Counted from the stretch's first letter, positions 42,201 through 61,439 are shown. The stretch: 64,000 nt of DNA from Alnus glutinosa (GCF_958979055.1 NC_084899.1:1748501-1812500), one strand, 5' to 3'. The notes: generated by a model not told the origin, from the letters alone. Made by a program: numbers and translations.

Positions 42201-42512
42201 GAACTAGAATACAAGATCAAAACCCTAGAAATGACTCTGAGAGATAGAGAGAGATATTGTTTGTGTGTGTGTGGGGGGGGGGGGGGGGGGGGGGGGGGGG
42301 TACCGGCAAGAGAGAGAGGGCCAAACGAGGTTGTGGTTGGCGAGCCAGTCGTAGAGGACGGGGACGAGGGACTTCCACTGGGTGTACTTGTCGTCCACGC
42401 TGGGCTGCTGGGCCTTCTTGGCCTTCACTGCCTCCTCTTTCTTCTCCTCCTTGGGCTTGGGCTTCCGGCCCCTCGTCTCCTTCTTCTTCACGATCTGCGG
42501 CTGCGACTCCAT
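36215..42512 (-). CDS. FVE: FVE/MSI4-type WD40 histone-binding protein, copy 2
   Basis: Full tandem paralogue of the gene at 24476-30831. Exons: 42512-42304, 42122-42059, 41695-41609, 41492-41430, 41086-41021, 40893-40819, 39661-39586, 39340-39133, 39038-38957, 38757-38684, 38506-38395, 38265-38191, 37981-37905, 36994-36895 and 36325-36215. Each is the same length as its copy 1 counterpart, giving 492 residues. The only residue difference I see is Val for Ile at about position 266 (PRGVYLGHEE). No stop or frameshift. Intron 2 keeps the GC donor. The intron 1 donor GTACCC runs straight into a C28 tract on the gene strand. Functional status is inferred from the intact frame and from the excess of synonymous over replacement changes. 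The promoter differs from copy 1 beyond about 220 bp upstream of the ATG. Confidence 0.95.
39907..40372 (-). mobile_element. LINE-derived insertion specific to FVE copy 2
   Basis: Exact 15-bp target duplication AATAGTTCATTTTCT (39907-39921, 40358-40372); copy 1 has the uninterrupted site near 28740. A T-run followed by GATAAGTAAG marks the A-tail and 3' end on the minus strand. Near the other end a 72-codon frame (40359-40141) reads REAMEEDFQREKMIARQKSK then RELLNLHSSINY, resembling the linker upstream of the endonuclease domain in plant LINEs. The insert is thus an internally rearranged fragment. It lies in intron 6, in the gene's orientation. Confidence 0.8.
42273..42300. repeat. G28 homopolymer at the intron 1 donor of FVE copy 2
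   Basis: On the gene strand it is C28 beginning at intron position +4, directly after the GTA of the 5' splice site. In copy 1 the same place reads GTAGCCCCCCGCCCAC. Confidence 0.9.
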
Positions 42513-42558
42513 CGCTGCTTCACCTCCTGTTCCTCCCAACTACGACACTGTCCAACTG

Positions 42559-42595
<37 letters not shown>

Positions 42596-42733
42596 CTACC
42601 TCTGCGTCACGCATTTTAAAATACTCTGCTAAACACGCGATAACTCGGACTGTCATGGGCCGGGCCCTGGTCCATTAATTAAGTCCGACTCCGTCGTCCA
42701 TTTGCCCAGTAATGTGAGAGACGGAAACCATGT

Positions 42734-43838
42734 CGTTTATTTGATACAAAACTTAGGTAAGTGTCGTTTATTTGGTACAAAACTCTCGCTACAAACAAGC
42801 TCCAACAAGTTAATTTGTCATTGTGAGAGCATCTCAACGAGTTCTCCAAATTTTAGTTATTTTAATTATCACTTTTAAAAAACTCTCAATATTAAACTCG
42901 TTAAATATTTTTTTACTTTTACTAAATATTATTTTTTTATTAATTTTGAGCAACCAACTACACATAATTACCTAACAGCTAAACAACTTTTCAATAGTTA
43001 AACTTTTTGGCAAATGCAAAAATCCGCAATTACAATTTGCTTCTATGTTTAACCTAATATTAAGATAACAATTTGTGTTCACTTATTAAAAATTGAGTAT
43101 AAGATTATATATGTCAATTAGAGGCGAAACCACAGTAAGACTTGAAGGGGGCTTAATATCAACCATATTCCGATCCATTTAATTAAGATCTCAATCATAA
43201 TCCACTAATTTCGTATTGAGTTCGTGTAAAAAATTATTAGCCTTAAATGCCGCAGGTAAAGTTAAGATTGTGCTTGAAGCATATCTATAAGAGCATATAT
43301 ATTAACCCATAATTTGATCTATTTAATTAAACAAGTCAAACTCCTAAATTCTAACCCATTAATTTCATATTGAATTCGTATCAAGTTCATGCCTCTTATT
43401 GTAACAGTCTGACCACGTACTCATTTAGCAAATGTAATACCTTGAGGACATGTGGACATAATGCACAAATATTGAAGTAAACATCACCAAAAAGGACAAA
43501 TTAAATTTCTACAGCAGGTTCTCAAGAAGCCTGGATCACTTTTCTAATTCTGCGTTGTATTTATGGCAACCTTACTGCAGGTTAAGAAGGATGCAATTCA
43601 TCACTCTCATTTCCAAACCATAATAATCTTTCCGAGACAAAATGATGCTCAAAGCCACCATAGCACTCATCATCTTTCTTTTGCCACATGACACAACAAA
43701 CTAGTAATTTTATTGATGGCAAAGTCTTCGTTCCAAAAACCACAAAATATATTTAACTAATAACGTCAAAAGTAACATCCTTCTCCATGTAAAACTAATC
43801 CTGCTTGACAAAATTTTGTCTTGCCCAATGTTAAAAAA
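42734..43838. other. Intergenic between FVE copy 2 and OST5
   Basis: Contains a small tandem duplication (GTCGTTTATTTGATACAAAAC / GTCGTTTATTTGGTACAAAAC, 42733-42785) and diverged homology to 33220-33400. OST5 reads toward this region, so the right part is probably its 3' UTR. Confidence 0.55.
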
Positions 43839-45996
43839 TCATACATAAACACCAGAAGCCAGTAGCAAGAACAAGGACCCAAAACCCTGCACCAGAGATA
43901 TTGATATTTCGCATCAGCAATAGGATTAGATTCCAATATCTCCTAATATCTACACGTAATGACAAAATGGAGAACAAAAGCTACAGTCGTACCAAAAAGA
44001 CAGATGCAACAGCTCCGGTAACAAGCTCCTTGGCAAGACTGCGGTTTCGCCTGGAAGAGGTTGCTTCATAGCTGCAAGTGATACTTACTGCTGTTAAATG
44101 CCATCTTTAAAGAAAGAAAAAATGGATATTGCAAAGACCTAAGAGTATTATTGACTTTAAGAATAACAAATAATTCTCTGAAGTGTCTTCCCAAGTATCC
44201 ATAAACCATAGCCCATTACAATTCTTGACCATACAATGGATTAGTAGCTTCTGCTACAGAATAATTTTTTCATAAGCCATAGCAGCAAAGGTTGACAGTA
44301 AAAGCCACCCTTTTTTTTTTTACTCTGAATAATATAGAGACTACACTTGATCTTAGCCAAAAGGCCAAGAAAGGTATGAGAAACAACCTCCACAGCCTAT
44401 TGAAGTGCTTAGCTAAAAGCTATCCAAATTAAACTACATCACCCATGACCATAACAAGATGACTCCATACTTATCCCCATATATACCATCAGAAATGTTC
44501 AACAGGCACAAATTTTGGAAGTAAAATAGGGCAATTCTGGGTTAGAAATCAAAGATATAGCGCAAGTGACTCAGAATTAAGAAGGCTTTCAAGAGGCAAA
44601 CTTAAGGAATTGAAAATTTATAAAATAAAATAATGATTTACTGAACTCAAATAAGCAAGGTAGCTGTCTATGACCTGAAGAAACGAAAATTTTGCTGAAA
44701 GAAAGAATAGTCTCATATATCACAATTATTAAAAAAGTCTTCTCCCGCCTTTTATTCAGAAACCAAGTTCCAATTTCCCAAGAAAATTGAAAGATATTCT
44801 AACTTCTACTCTCATTGCTAGACAAGAAGGAAAAACAAAACAAAAAAAGAACTGTGGAAGATTTCTACTGTTTCATCTAATGCACCTCAGAAATTTTTTT
44901 AACAGAATTCCATTTGATTCCAAATCTTTTCACCACTTCACACTTCTCAAATGCACGTTAGGCTATACTTTCCACCTTCATTTTCAACTTCTTTACAATT
45001 ACCTCTTTCCATCATTGAAGACATGCCCAAAAGATATGATTAAGAACAAAAAAATAAGATCTGAACCATCACATAATCTTACACTGATGAAGCCTTTAAC
45101 CTCAAAAAAGCCCAAATTTGAGTGTGCGTGTGAATAGAATTCCTCCAATGCAACACTCAATTAGAAACTAAACTCCATTTGTCCACTTGGTAGCAAAGGA
45201 GACATGGGATGTGTAAATGCATATATAAATCCTCTAAGACCGCAAATCACGTGACTAACAGATGAACACATAAAGCTAAAGTTAAAATGTTTTAAGTACA
45301 GGAATACAAATAAGTCTGCAAAATATAAAGCTCCCATAGATTACGAAAGTATTTTTTTTCTTGAAATTTTTGTCTTTTCAAGACTAAAACAAGCAAATCT
45401 CTTTTTTATATCTTTTGATCTGAAAATTCAGGATCCAACAAACACAAATATATTAAGAAGTTGAATATCATTTCCATCAGATGGGCAATAGGGCCAAGAA
45501 CAATAGAATAGACAAAATAATAGCGAATCTCCATCCATTCAGAACCCTAGAATTTCAAACCGTAGCATCGGTAAAAGCTTCAGAAAACAATTCGATATAT
45601 CTCTTTCACATGCTAATTTTCTTCAAACAACTAACAAATTATCATCTAAGTAGCTTATTTTCACTGTGCGCTGGATCACATTAGCACGATCTTTAGAAAT
45701 TCTAAAAGACATTGAACAAGACAAATTGTTCTGGAAATACAAAAGAAAGTGCGCTTTGGGGATCGGATCGAGCTTACATGAAGAAGGAGGCGGTGACGAT
45801 CAGGCCGATCGCGAGCATGAGCGCCGACAGGGTTGGGTACCACGCGTCAGGGACGGGACTGGCGATCGGTTTCGGCGCCTCCGAAAACAAAAGCAAACGG
45901 AAAAGGATCTCAGAAATCGAAAACTGAAAAAACGCCTTCGGAGAATAACAAAAACCACAACCCTAGAAAACGTTTGGGAATCAAGAGGTTTACCAT
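43839..45996 (-). CDS. OST5: Oligosaccharyltransferase subunit OST5/TMEM258 homologue
   Basis: Small ER membrane subunit of the oligosaccharyltransferase complex that N-glycosylates nascent proteins. Coding exons 45996-45994, 45878-45778, 44071-43993 and 43886-43839 give 76 residues. The first coding exon supplies only the ATG; the donor GTAAAC follows it, and the next exon opens APKPIASPVPDAWYPTL. Two membrane segments are visible: LSALMLAIGLIVTASFFI (about residues 18-35) and ASVFLGFGSLFLLLASGVYV at the C-terminus (about 57-76). They are separated by the basic YEATSSRRNRSLAKEL loop typical of plant members. Length and layout fit TMEM258 (79 residues in human). Intron 2 is long (1.7 kb) and holds a U2 snRNA-like fragment. 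The ATG-only exon model is inference from family N-termini and splice sites. Confidence 0.88.
44311..44377 (-). pseudogene. Truncated U2 snRNA retropseudogene
   Basis: Minus strand from 44377 reads ATACCTTTCTTGGCCTTTTG and continues GCTAAGATCAAGTGTAG. It matches the first 37 bases of plant U2 snRNA except one C-to-T change at base 11. About 20 more bases are partly similar, then an A11 run (44311-44321 on plus as T) follows directly. The branch-site recognition element is altered (GTAGTC for GTAGTA), and the Sm site and 3' stem-loops are absent, so it cannot be a working U2. The A-tail suggests LINE-machinery retroposition. It lies in OST5 intron 2 in the same orientation. Confidence 0.75.
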
Positions 45997-46454
45997 CACA
46001 AGCGGTTTTCGTAGCTTCTGCTTCTGCTTCTCCTTCTCGCAGCTTGGATCGACGACTCTGAACTCAGCTCTAGTGGTGCAGTGGAGACTCTCGGTCAATA
46101 TGAGAACCGGATCGGGTTCCTTTGATGAATCTAACGGTTCACAGAGTGACACATCAGCAACGAAAATGCAGAGATGAAAAAAATTGCACGTCGTCTAAAA
46201 TTGCTATGATATAGAATTCTCTGAATCTTTAGTCGTTCATCTCAAATTAAATTAAATGGTTAAGATGTTATCACATCTATTTTATCATGTTAAATATTTA
46301 AAATGATAAATATAAATTTAATAAAAATAATTAATATTAATATGACAAAATTTAAGAATTTTACATTATAAATTAAATTAGATGAAAAAAAAAAAAAAAG
46401 TGTGAGTGACTCGAAATTTATCAAAATATGACAAAGAAAACTGTTTTAAACTTG

Positions 46455-47399
46455 TGCTTCGTTTGTTTGAACGAAAAATGATTTTGACATTTTCTGGTGT
46501 TTGGTAAGAGCGAAAATAATAGTCAATTGAAAAATGATTTCTGTTTAACCAAAAATGCTTAGTAAATTTTAAAAAATAATTCACGTTTTTTTAAAAGTGT
46601 AAATCATTTTTCAAAAACGCCAGATTCATTCAAACCCTTTTAAACGACATAGTCAATCTTCACGTTCAAGTAGTCGACCATCACCGAAATCTTGCCAGTA
46701 CAGAAATTCGCCAACATCCTGTCAATGTCGACGGAATCCGACAACCAAATTGGTCGTATTCCGGGCATCCGAGCCGAATCTGGCTAGAAAGGCCGGATTT
46801 CGGCTAGCTGGCCGAATCTGGCCAGAAAGGTCGGATCTCGGCCAGCTGGCCGAATCTAGCTAGAATATCCAATCCGGCTGGCCGGACGGATTTGGCCAAA
46901 AAATCCCGGCTAGAACAGCCGGATCCCTGTCGACTAGCCGGATTCCAACGATTCCAGCCAGTAGGCCGGAGTTCGACGATTCTGTGCCGGATTCCAGAAG
47001 TTTTGGCCAGAATCCAGTCATTTTTGCCGAAAATCCGGCCACTTTCGCAGGAATTCGGCAAACCCAGATTCTGACGAAACTATCCGGATTTCAGCCTTTA
47101 TCTCGGATTATGGCTATAGTAGTCGGAATCCAATAAAAGTGGCTGAAATCCTATCAGTCAGTGATGGAATTTCGTCACCAGTGATTTTTATATTATTTTA
47201 CATTAATATTTATATGTTTTGAATAAAAATTGATTTTTATATGTTAATATGATTGAATAAAAATATAAAAAATATTTGTGATTTTCTGTACGTGCCAAAC
47301 ACCGAAAAATGCTTTCGATAAATTTTTTTTTTTCAGAAAAATGACTTCCCTGAAACCATTTTACGACGAAAATCATTTTACATCGAAACAAACGGAGCA
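46455..47399. mobile_element. Foldback element with GC-rich degenerate repeat core
   Basis: Left end TGCTTCGTTTGTTTGAACG and right end in reverse complement TGCTCCGTTTGTTTCGATG; both run into AAAATGATTTT and GGTGTTTGG words, an imperfect terminal inverted repeat. The core (46700-47170) is a series of related CCGGATT, GGCCAG and GGCCGAATCT words repeated in both orientations. No transposase frame. Fits a non-autonomous hAT/MULE-type element. Target duplication not seen. Confidence 0.6.
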
Positions 47400-47604
47400 T
47401 TAGGTGAAAATTTTGGCTAAGGCAACATAAAATAACTTGCAAGTCAAAAATATTTCAAAAAATTTTAGAACTAACAACTTCGATCTTTATTAGTATGTTT
47501 TGTATCTGTATGGTTCTTCTCGCTCTCTTAAGAAATGGAGATTCAAAGATTCAATAATTAAAAAGATAGATTTTGGAGTCATGAAGTAACCATGAGATTG
47601 TCAG

Positions 47605-47800
47605 GAACTTGAAATGGAGAAGAACCATTTCATTGTCCATATTAAATTTCACAAATCTAATGATGTATATATTATCACACTGTATATATGTTGTCATATC
47701 ATTCAAAAAATTTAAATGAAGTGCCAATATATGCATTATTAGATGCAACAAACCAAATTTCGGATCATATATAAAATAGTTATCTCCATTTGAATATTCT
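47605..47800. repeat. Dispersed repeat copy C
   Basis: Related to copies at 21125 and 33555: ACCATTTCATTGTCCATATT, ACAAATCTAATGATGTATAT, ATATATGCATTATTAGATGC, AACCAAATTTCGGATCATAT, ATCTCCATTTG. Includes an extra ATTATCAC...TGTCATATC block. Confidence 0.6.
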
Positions 47801-48424
47801 AGATTAATATACTTGTTTCAGTTGAGAGGGAGGGAGAGAACAAATCAACTAGTTTTGTCACCTTCTCTGCTTCTTTGGTGATGAAAAACATGATTCCCAA
47901 CTTTAAACCAAAACTTCTTGTGGAGTTAATATGTTTGTGACTGGCAATAAGAGAAGGTGTATATTTTCTGTGTCAATGATTACTTACATCCTAACAAAAG
48001 TAACAGCATAACAACAAAATTCACAGCACTGGAAGGGGGGAATGGATGCATTTCATGATACAAAGTGTTCTATACATTTCAGTAACAAGAGCAACCCTTT
48101 CCCCCCTCAAATACATTTCAGGATCCGAAATTATTGAGGCTTAATCAAGTATAAACAGACAATGGAGGCCCTGTCACCATCACCAATTGACACTTATTAC
48201 CGTTAATCAAAATTAGATTCACACCCTTACCAAAAAGCATTTGCATCCGGGAGTTTATTTAGGGCTGCAAAGTACTGCACTCCCATTTCATGACTTGCTC
48301 ACATCCCAGTTTGAAGCCTCAACAAGCCATTCTACTCTGCATGAGATAAATTCCTGCTTGTGCTTTCAAATCTGAGTTCAAATATTGAAAGAGAAAACAA
48401 CCTTTAGAGAAGGGATTATCAGCA
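47801..48424. other. Intergenic/3' UTR of the receptor kinase
   Basis: No gene. The stretch just after the kinase stop codon is likely its 3' UTR. Nothing else stands out. Confidence 0.5.
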
Positions 48425-56250
<7,826 letters not shown>

Positions 56251-59200
56251 CAGATATAACAAAAAATCTCAAAAATCTCTTACCCAAACTTCTCAATGAT
56301 GATGAAGAAATTAAAAACACCAATACAAGAATAAATAAACGAATAAATTACTAAATAAGGAGTCGATAACTTGAAGCAAGAACAAAAAAATGATGTTAAA
56401 TTAAAGAAGAGCTACAAATAGTGAGAGCAAAGCAATGAGAATAGAGTCTATAGAAAAACCCAGAAATGGGTTTGGTGGAAGAAACCCAATCAATCGTTTT
56501 CTTAAAACTAAAGCTCTGGAATTTGCAGAGTTTTGAGACTGCCATATGTGACAGAACCGCCCTCACTGGCATAGGTTATTGAATACAATTACAAGTAGAA
56601 CCAACAAAAACAGGCAAGGCCACAGTGCTAAGTAACAGACACTTTTAAGAGAGAGAGAGAGAGAGATTGTTGGTAATGGTCAATGACTCTCAATATTTTA
56701 ATGGGAAGGTTGGAATTGAGTGGGAGTAAATGGGAATTGAATCTACTTTTACGTTGGAGTTGAAACTCTTCGTGGGTTTTTTTTAATGGGTTTGCTGGAC
56801 TCATTTTCTTCCTGGTTTTGCAGTTGTTTCTGTTGGAGATAGCGACTGTGAGAGAGTGGGGTGTGGCATGTGTCAAAGCTGGACTCTGACACATCACCCT
56901 CTGATTCTTCAAGATTTACATATAATTTAGCTTTTAAAAAACAATATAACAAAAGGTCCATTAGTGTGTGGTATTGGTAAAAGTATATTGCAACATGTAT
57001 GGTTTAGCAATCAGCATCCCCCATCAACTCATTGATGAAACAGTCTCTCTCATTTGTCCCGAAAAGAAAAGAATAGAAAGAAAGAGGCTTTTATTGGTCA
57101 CTCATATAATGATAAGATCCTTAGGAATTAGGATAATTTGTTGGATTATAAAGAATAGCACATATCGTCACGAAACTCTTCACACACATCTGACTCCGTT
57201 GTTGTTGAAAATTGACTCGTGCATGTCGGAATTGGGTCGGGTTGAATCAAATGCCAGGCCGGCCATTTTAAACGTCCCTAATGAAGACAACGGCGGAAAG
57301 CTCAAATTCCTACGGAATATGTATCGAAGATGTTGGATCATTCCTTGATAAAATAATGCCAGTTTTTATGACACTCGATTAGGGGTGACAATTCATGTTT
57401 GCGTGCTGGGTTTAGATCAACTCTAACCTGACCAATTTAATTAAGCAGGTCAAATCCCTTGACCCTAACCCAATAATTTCATATCGAATTTGTAAATCGG
57501 GTAAAAAAATTGTCAGTTATATTCCAACAACAGTCTTCAAGCATGTAACTATGTAAGCATGTGGCCATCCATCTAGTCACACTGATTCTTTGGGACTATA
57601 TAAATACTAGAAAAGAAAATTAATCGGCAGATTTTTGTCAGGTAATTTGGGCACCCGTGAATTTGTACATCCTCTAATCTAATCCGACAGGGAAGCAGCA
57701 TCTTGTGGAGATAGACAAGTCACAAGCCACAAAGATTGCGATAGCGCCCCAAGTAGATCTATGGTGGACCATTTGAATAGTATGTACCATATTTTTGTCG
57801 CACATGGACCAGCCCCAACATGAGATCGATATGGTATGAGACAAAACAGTCCTCTCGATAGTGGGCAAAATTTAGGCTACGTCTTATTTTAGGTTGTATT
57901 CATCATTGGCTTAGATCCAATTGAAATTGGACTCGTTGGGATCATTTCCATGGATTTATTTATCCATTTGATCTAAAGCTCTCATCAAATTCTAAGTCAT
58001 TCAAAACACGTTTCCATCTTCATTTTATTTTTTCTAAAGAATTTAACAAACTCCCCCCCTAAATCCTTACCTTTTTTTAAGCTTCTGTCGGCTAGCAGAT
58101 GAAAACAATGAGCTTATTTTTTTTTTTTTCTTTTTTTATTTGCTTTGGAAAAAAGTAGAAAAAACGTAATCGTTACAGGACCCTAGTGCCAATGAAGCCG
58201 ACTGGTGTAACACGCACTGCTCATTAATGGGGCAAAGGCCACCTGGTCTACCTTCCTGAAGGGTAAGAGAAGCATGGGACCATCCCAAGAACGTTCCAAC
58301 CACCTTTACAAACCACGTGCAAATATGCAGTGAGCACTTGTTGACGCCATTATTTCCCCGTCTAGCTTTTTCTTTTTCTTTTTCTTTTTTTTTTGCCCTG
58401 TTTAAGGTTGAAAAATATTAATATAAATCCTTTGAATGGATATTCCCCCCCCTTTACCAACCCCCACGCTTTTTTCTTCGTGGTAGGGAATTCCTACCAA
58501 AACCTATCTCTCAAGGAACTCAACCAGTCATTGGATAGGTCATTATGATTTCCACGACCCTTGGGCCTCCTCTTTCTGGTGGACCCCCCAACACCCGGAC
58601 AAAGCAGGAACCATCCATCCCCCGATACCGCTATTTGGTCAAATTCAGGTCACAGACCCCGGAATGGATAATGTCAAAGCTACAAATCATTGCAACAAAG
58701 AAGAAAAAACATTAAACCACAAATAACAACTTTTATGTAACCCCCCCTCCCTAATGAATTTGGATCACAATTGGTTGCCGGAATTGAGAGAGAGGGAGCT
58801 ATGGAACCCACCTGCACCGCCAAATTGCAGGGAATCCTTGTACAATAAATTCGACTACATGTAAGGGCAAAAGCTTCAAAGGAACATGATAGAACAACAG
58901 GGGGGGAAAGGGGGCTCAACTGCAACAATGCACAGCTTAGGAAGAAAAAAACACAGCAACAACGGTAAATCATACTCAAGAAGCAACCTAGGAACTTGTT
59001 TGGACGCATGAAGGCATTGTACAGATTGATGTCTAAACTTGTCTTATCTCTTCTTTGGCTTGGCTTCAAACATATAACACTCTGAAGGAAAATCAGTTTC
59101 AAGCACCTTGTCCGTTGAGGAGGATACCTCTTAATTCCACTGGTTACAAGAGATGATAAAACAGTTGGCTGGCAATCTTTGTAGGGAGCAGTGGAGACTG

Positions 59201-59452
59201 GCAGGTGCAGTGTGTATCTAAGCGAGTGTTCTTCCACCTAGGACACCAAAAAATCAAAAACCCTTAGCATTGTTCAGATGACAAATCAATGTCGTCTATT
59301 TTGGCATATGGGCTCTGGTGTTCTAAAATTTAAGAAGTCAAAGGTACCTTTTTAAGATGGGTAGCATCCCTCACCAACTAATAAAGAATCTCTAGAGATA
59401 TATTAGAATTACAATAGATGACACATCAGTCCTCGCTTCTGTTACTGAAAAA
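56251..59452. other. Intergenic: receptor kinase promoter side
   Basis: No gene recognised. 56251-57000 is the likely promoter and 5' UTR of the receptor kinase, including (GA)n at 56648-56665. 58680-59260 is less AT-rich and, on the minus strand, follows a pyrimidine-rich TTTTTTGGTGTCCTAG that could be a 3'-UTR intron acceptor of the zinc finger gene; unproven. Confidence 0.45.
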
Positions 59453-61396
59453 TCAGTTATTTGGATCAAATTCTTGAAATCGACTCTTGAAATCTTCTAC
59501 CATCTTTGTTTCCTCTTCTTTGCTATCTGCACAATTCCTCCAATCAGCCCTATCTGCCATGTTCAGCAAGCCTGACAGAACCTGTAACATAGATTACATG
59601 CTATAACATTTCAATTGTTTTCCCATGACAAATTTTGGGTTGGGAGGGGCGGGGGATTTAAACTTTACCCAAAGAAATTCTGACAAAAATAAATTGAAAT
59701 TGATCCGCACTAGCTCTCCATTCATCAGAATGTTTACAATAAACAGACATGCTGTGAAATTCTGTACTCCACTCGATTGGAGACTAACAAGAAATAACTC
59801 ATTAAGACCACTAACCCAATATAGTTAAGAAAGAAAATCCAAAGCCAAGAACAGCGCATTTAAACAAAAACCACTGCACATGTTCAACAATGCAGCGAAA
59901 AATCCTGCTGCTTGTGAAGAGTAATCAAATCTGACATATAGCCATTCCCACCTAATTAAATCGTCTTGCCATGTAACATTGTGAATCTGAAGCTGATGCT
60001 CCATCTAAATGTCACACAATTTTCGTGCTAGTACAATAGCTTGGACCAAAAAATAAGTATCTACAATAGCCATCATGCCATAACCAAAATTCATGGTTTT
60101 ACATGACACGATGAAAATGCGAACAACTTTGTCATTTAAGACAAGCAAGCTCTCCCCCGTTTATGTCACCACTAACAAAATGATCAACCAGAGCATAAAA
60201 AGTGAAATGTGAGTCATTTTATATTTGTTTCCTTAATGCGTCTAGAAATTAACATACATCTAACTTGCTTATTGAAAGTTTGCTGTTGGCTACCAAGCAC
60301 ATCCTAGTTGTCTTGTGTTACTATTGCTAATGAGAATGAAGAAAATACCATGAAACTCAACTGCTGTTTAAAAAAAAACAAACATATTACATATCTGATT
60401 AGCCTCAAATATTTATGGAATGTCTCAAGAACTATTATGAGGGTGGGTAGACAATTCAATGAAATCCAAATTCAAAAATAGAATACCGAAATATGTTAGT
60501 CAAATTTCAAATAACGAAGCCTGAAGGTCCTCTAACATCCCACACCTGACTAGCACTGCACTAATCTAGGTAGTCCTGAGAACAAATATTGGGACACGGC
60601 CAAGTATTGTTGATATTGTATGAGTTGGCGAATTCCATCTTTTGGGGGAAAAGAATGAGAAAAAGATACGCAAATTTTGAACACAAATACATAATATATA
60701 CCAAGCAGCTTACCTCGCGCCCAAATTGAGCAGGAAATCTCTCATTTTCCTCAACCAAATGTGATAATATTGTACCATTAGGGAGCTCAACATAGAAGAA
60801 GCTAAAATCCTTATCGAACTGTGTCTTCAACAATTTTCTTCCATCAGCATTCTCATTCGCTACAATCAAGAGAATAACAGAATTAAGATACAGTGGAAGC
60901 CAAGATCTAGTAGATGTTGTAACATGCATAGATACTACAAGCAGCAGGACATTAAAGCAAGGCAGATTCTTGATTTTTTTTTTTTTTCGTGTGGGGGAAG
61001 AGAAAACTCAGAACTCTTGGAATGGAAATTGCGATATCTATTCAATCTATTTATCAGCACACACACACACACACACACGCATGCACACACAGTAATTAAA
61101 CACTCACATCTTCTATAGACAACATATTAGGGCACAGGAAAACAAAGTTGTGGCAAAAAACTCAAGCATATAGGGATTTGACGGATCCAGTGCAGTATTT
61201 ATAAGCCAATTGGCACAGCAAACTTGAAGTACACACTTGAACATTAAAACTTACTTTTCAAGGCCACAAATTTAAATCCCAGCTTTTCAGCAGCTAAGTT
61301 AAATATATCTTGAACAACAACCGCTCTGGATGAGGGAATAGGAACAGCCTACACAAGGAACGTGTGGAATAAATGAAATTTACAAAGCAAAATACG

Positions 61397-61439
<43 letters not shown>

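Larger units (their letters stand above)
36066..42733. repeat. Tandem segmental duplication, copy 2
   Basis: 6.67-kb direct copy of 24326-31058. Differences: a LINE insertion at 39907-40372, about 150 extra bp at 39735-39890, a C24 run at 38564-38587, a G28 run at 42273-42300, a different block at about 41775-42045, and deletions in introns 7 and 8. Small local duplications lie at 37690-37728 and 41285-41347. Confidence 0.95.

Noticed and set aside
44311-44377. Functional U2 snRNA gene
   Set aside because: Only the 5' end is present; the Sm site, the 3' stem-loops and any USE/TATA promoter pair are missing, and an A-tail follows.
45481-46177. Several overlapping plus-strand frames
   Set aside because: They are antisense to OST5 exons 1-2 and its 5' region; only the minus strand gives family matches.
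46804-47074. Open frames on both strands with Pro/Trp/Gly-rich text
   Set aside because: They arise from the GC-rich repetitive core of the foldback element.
58680-59237. 185-codon open frame on the minus strand
   Set aside because: No family resemblance, odd composition (runs of Cys, Phe and Leu), and a position that fits 3' UTR or intergenic sequence.
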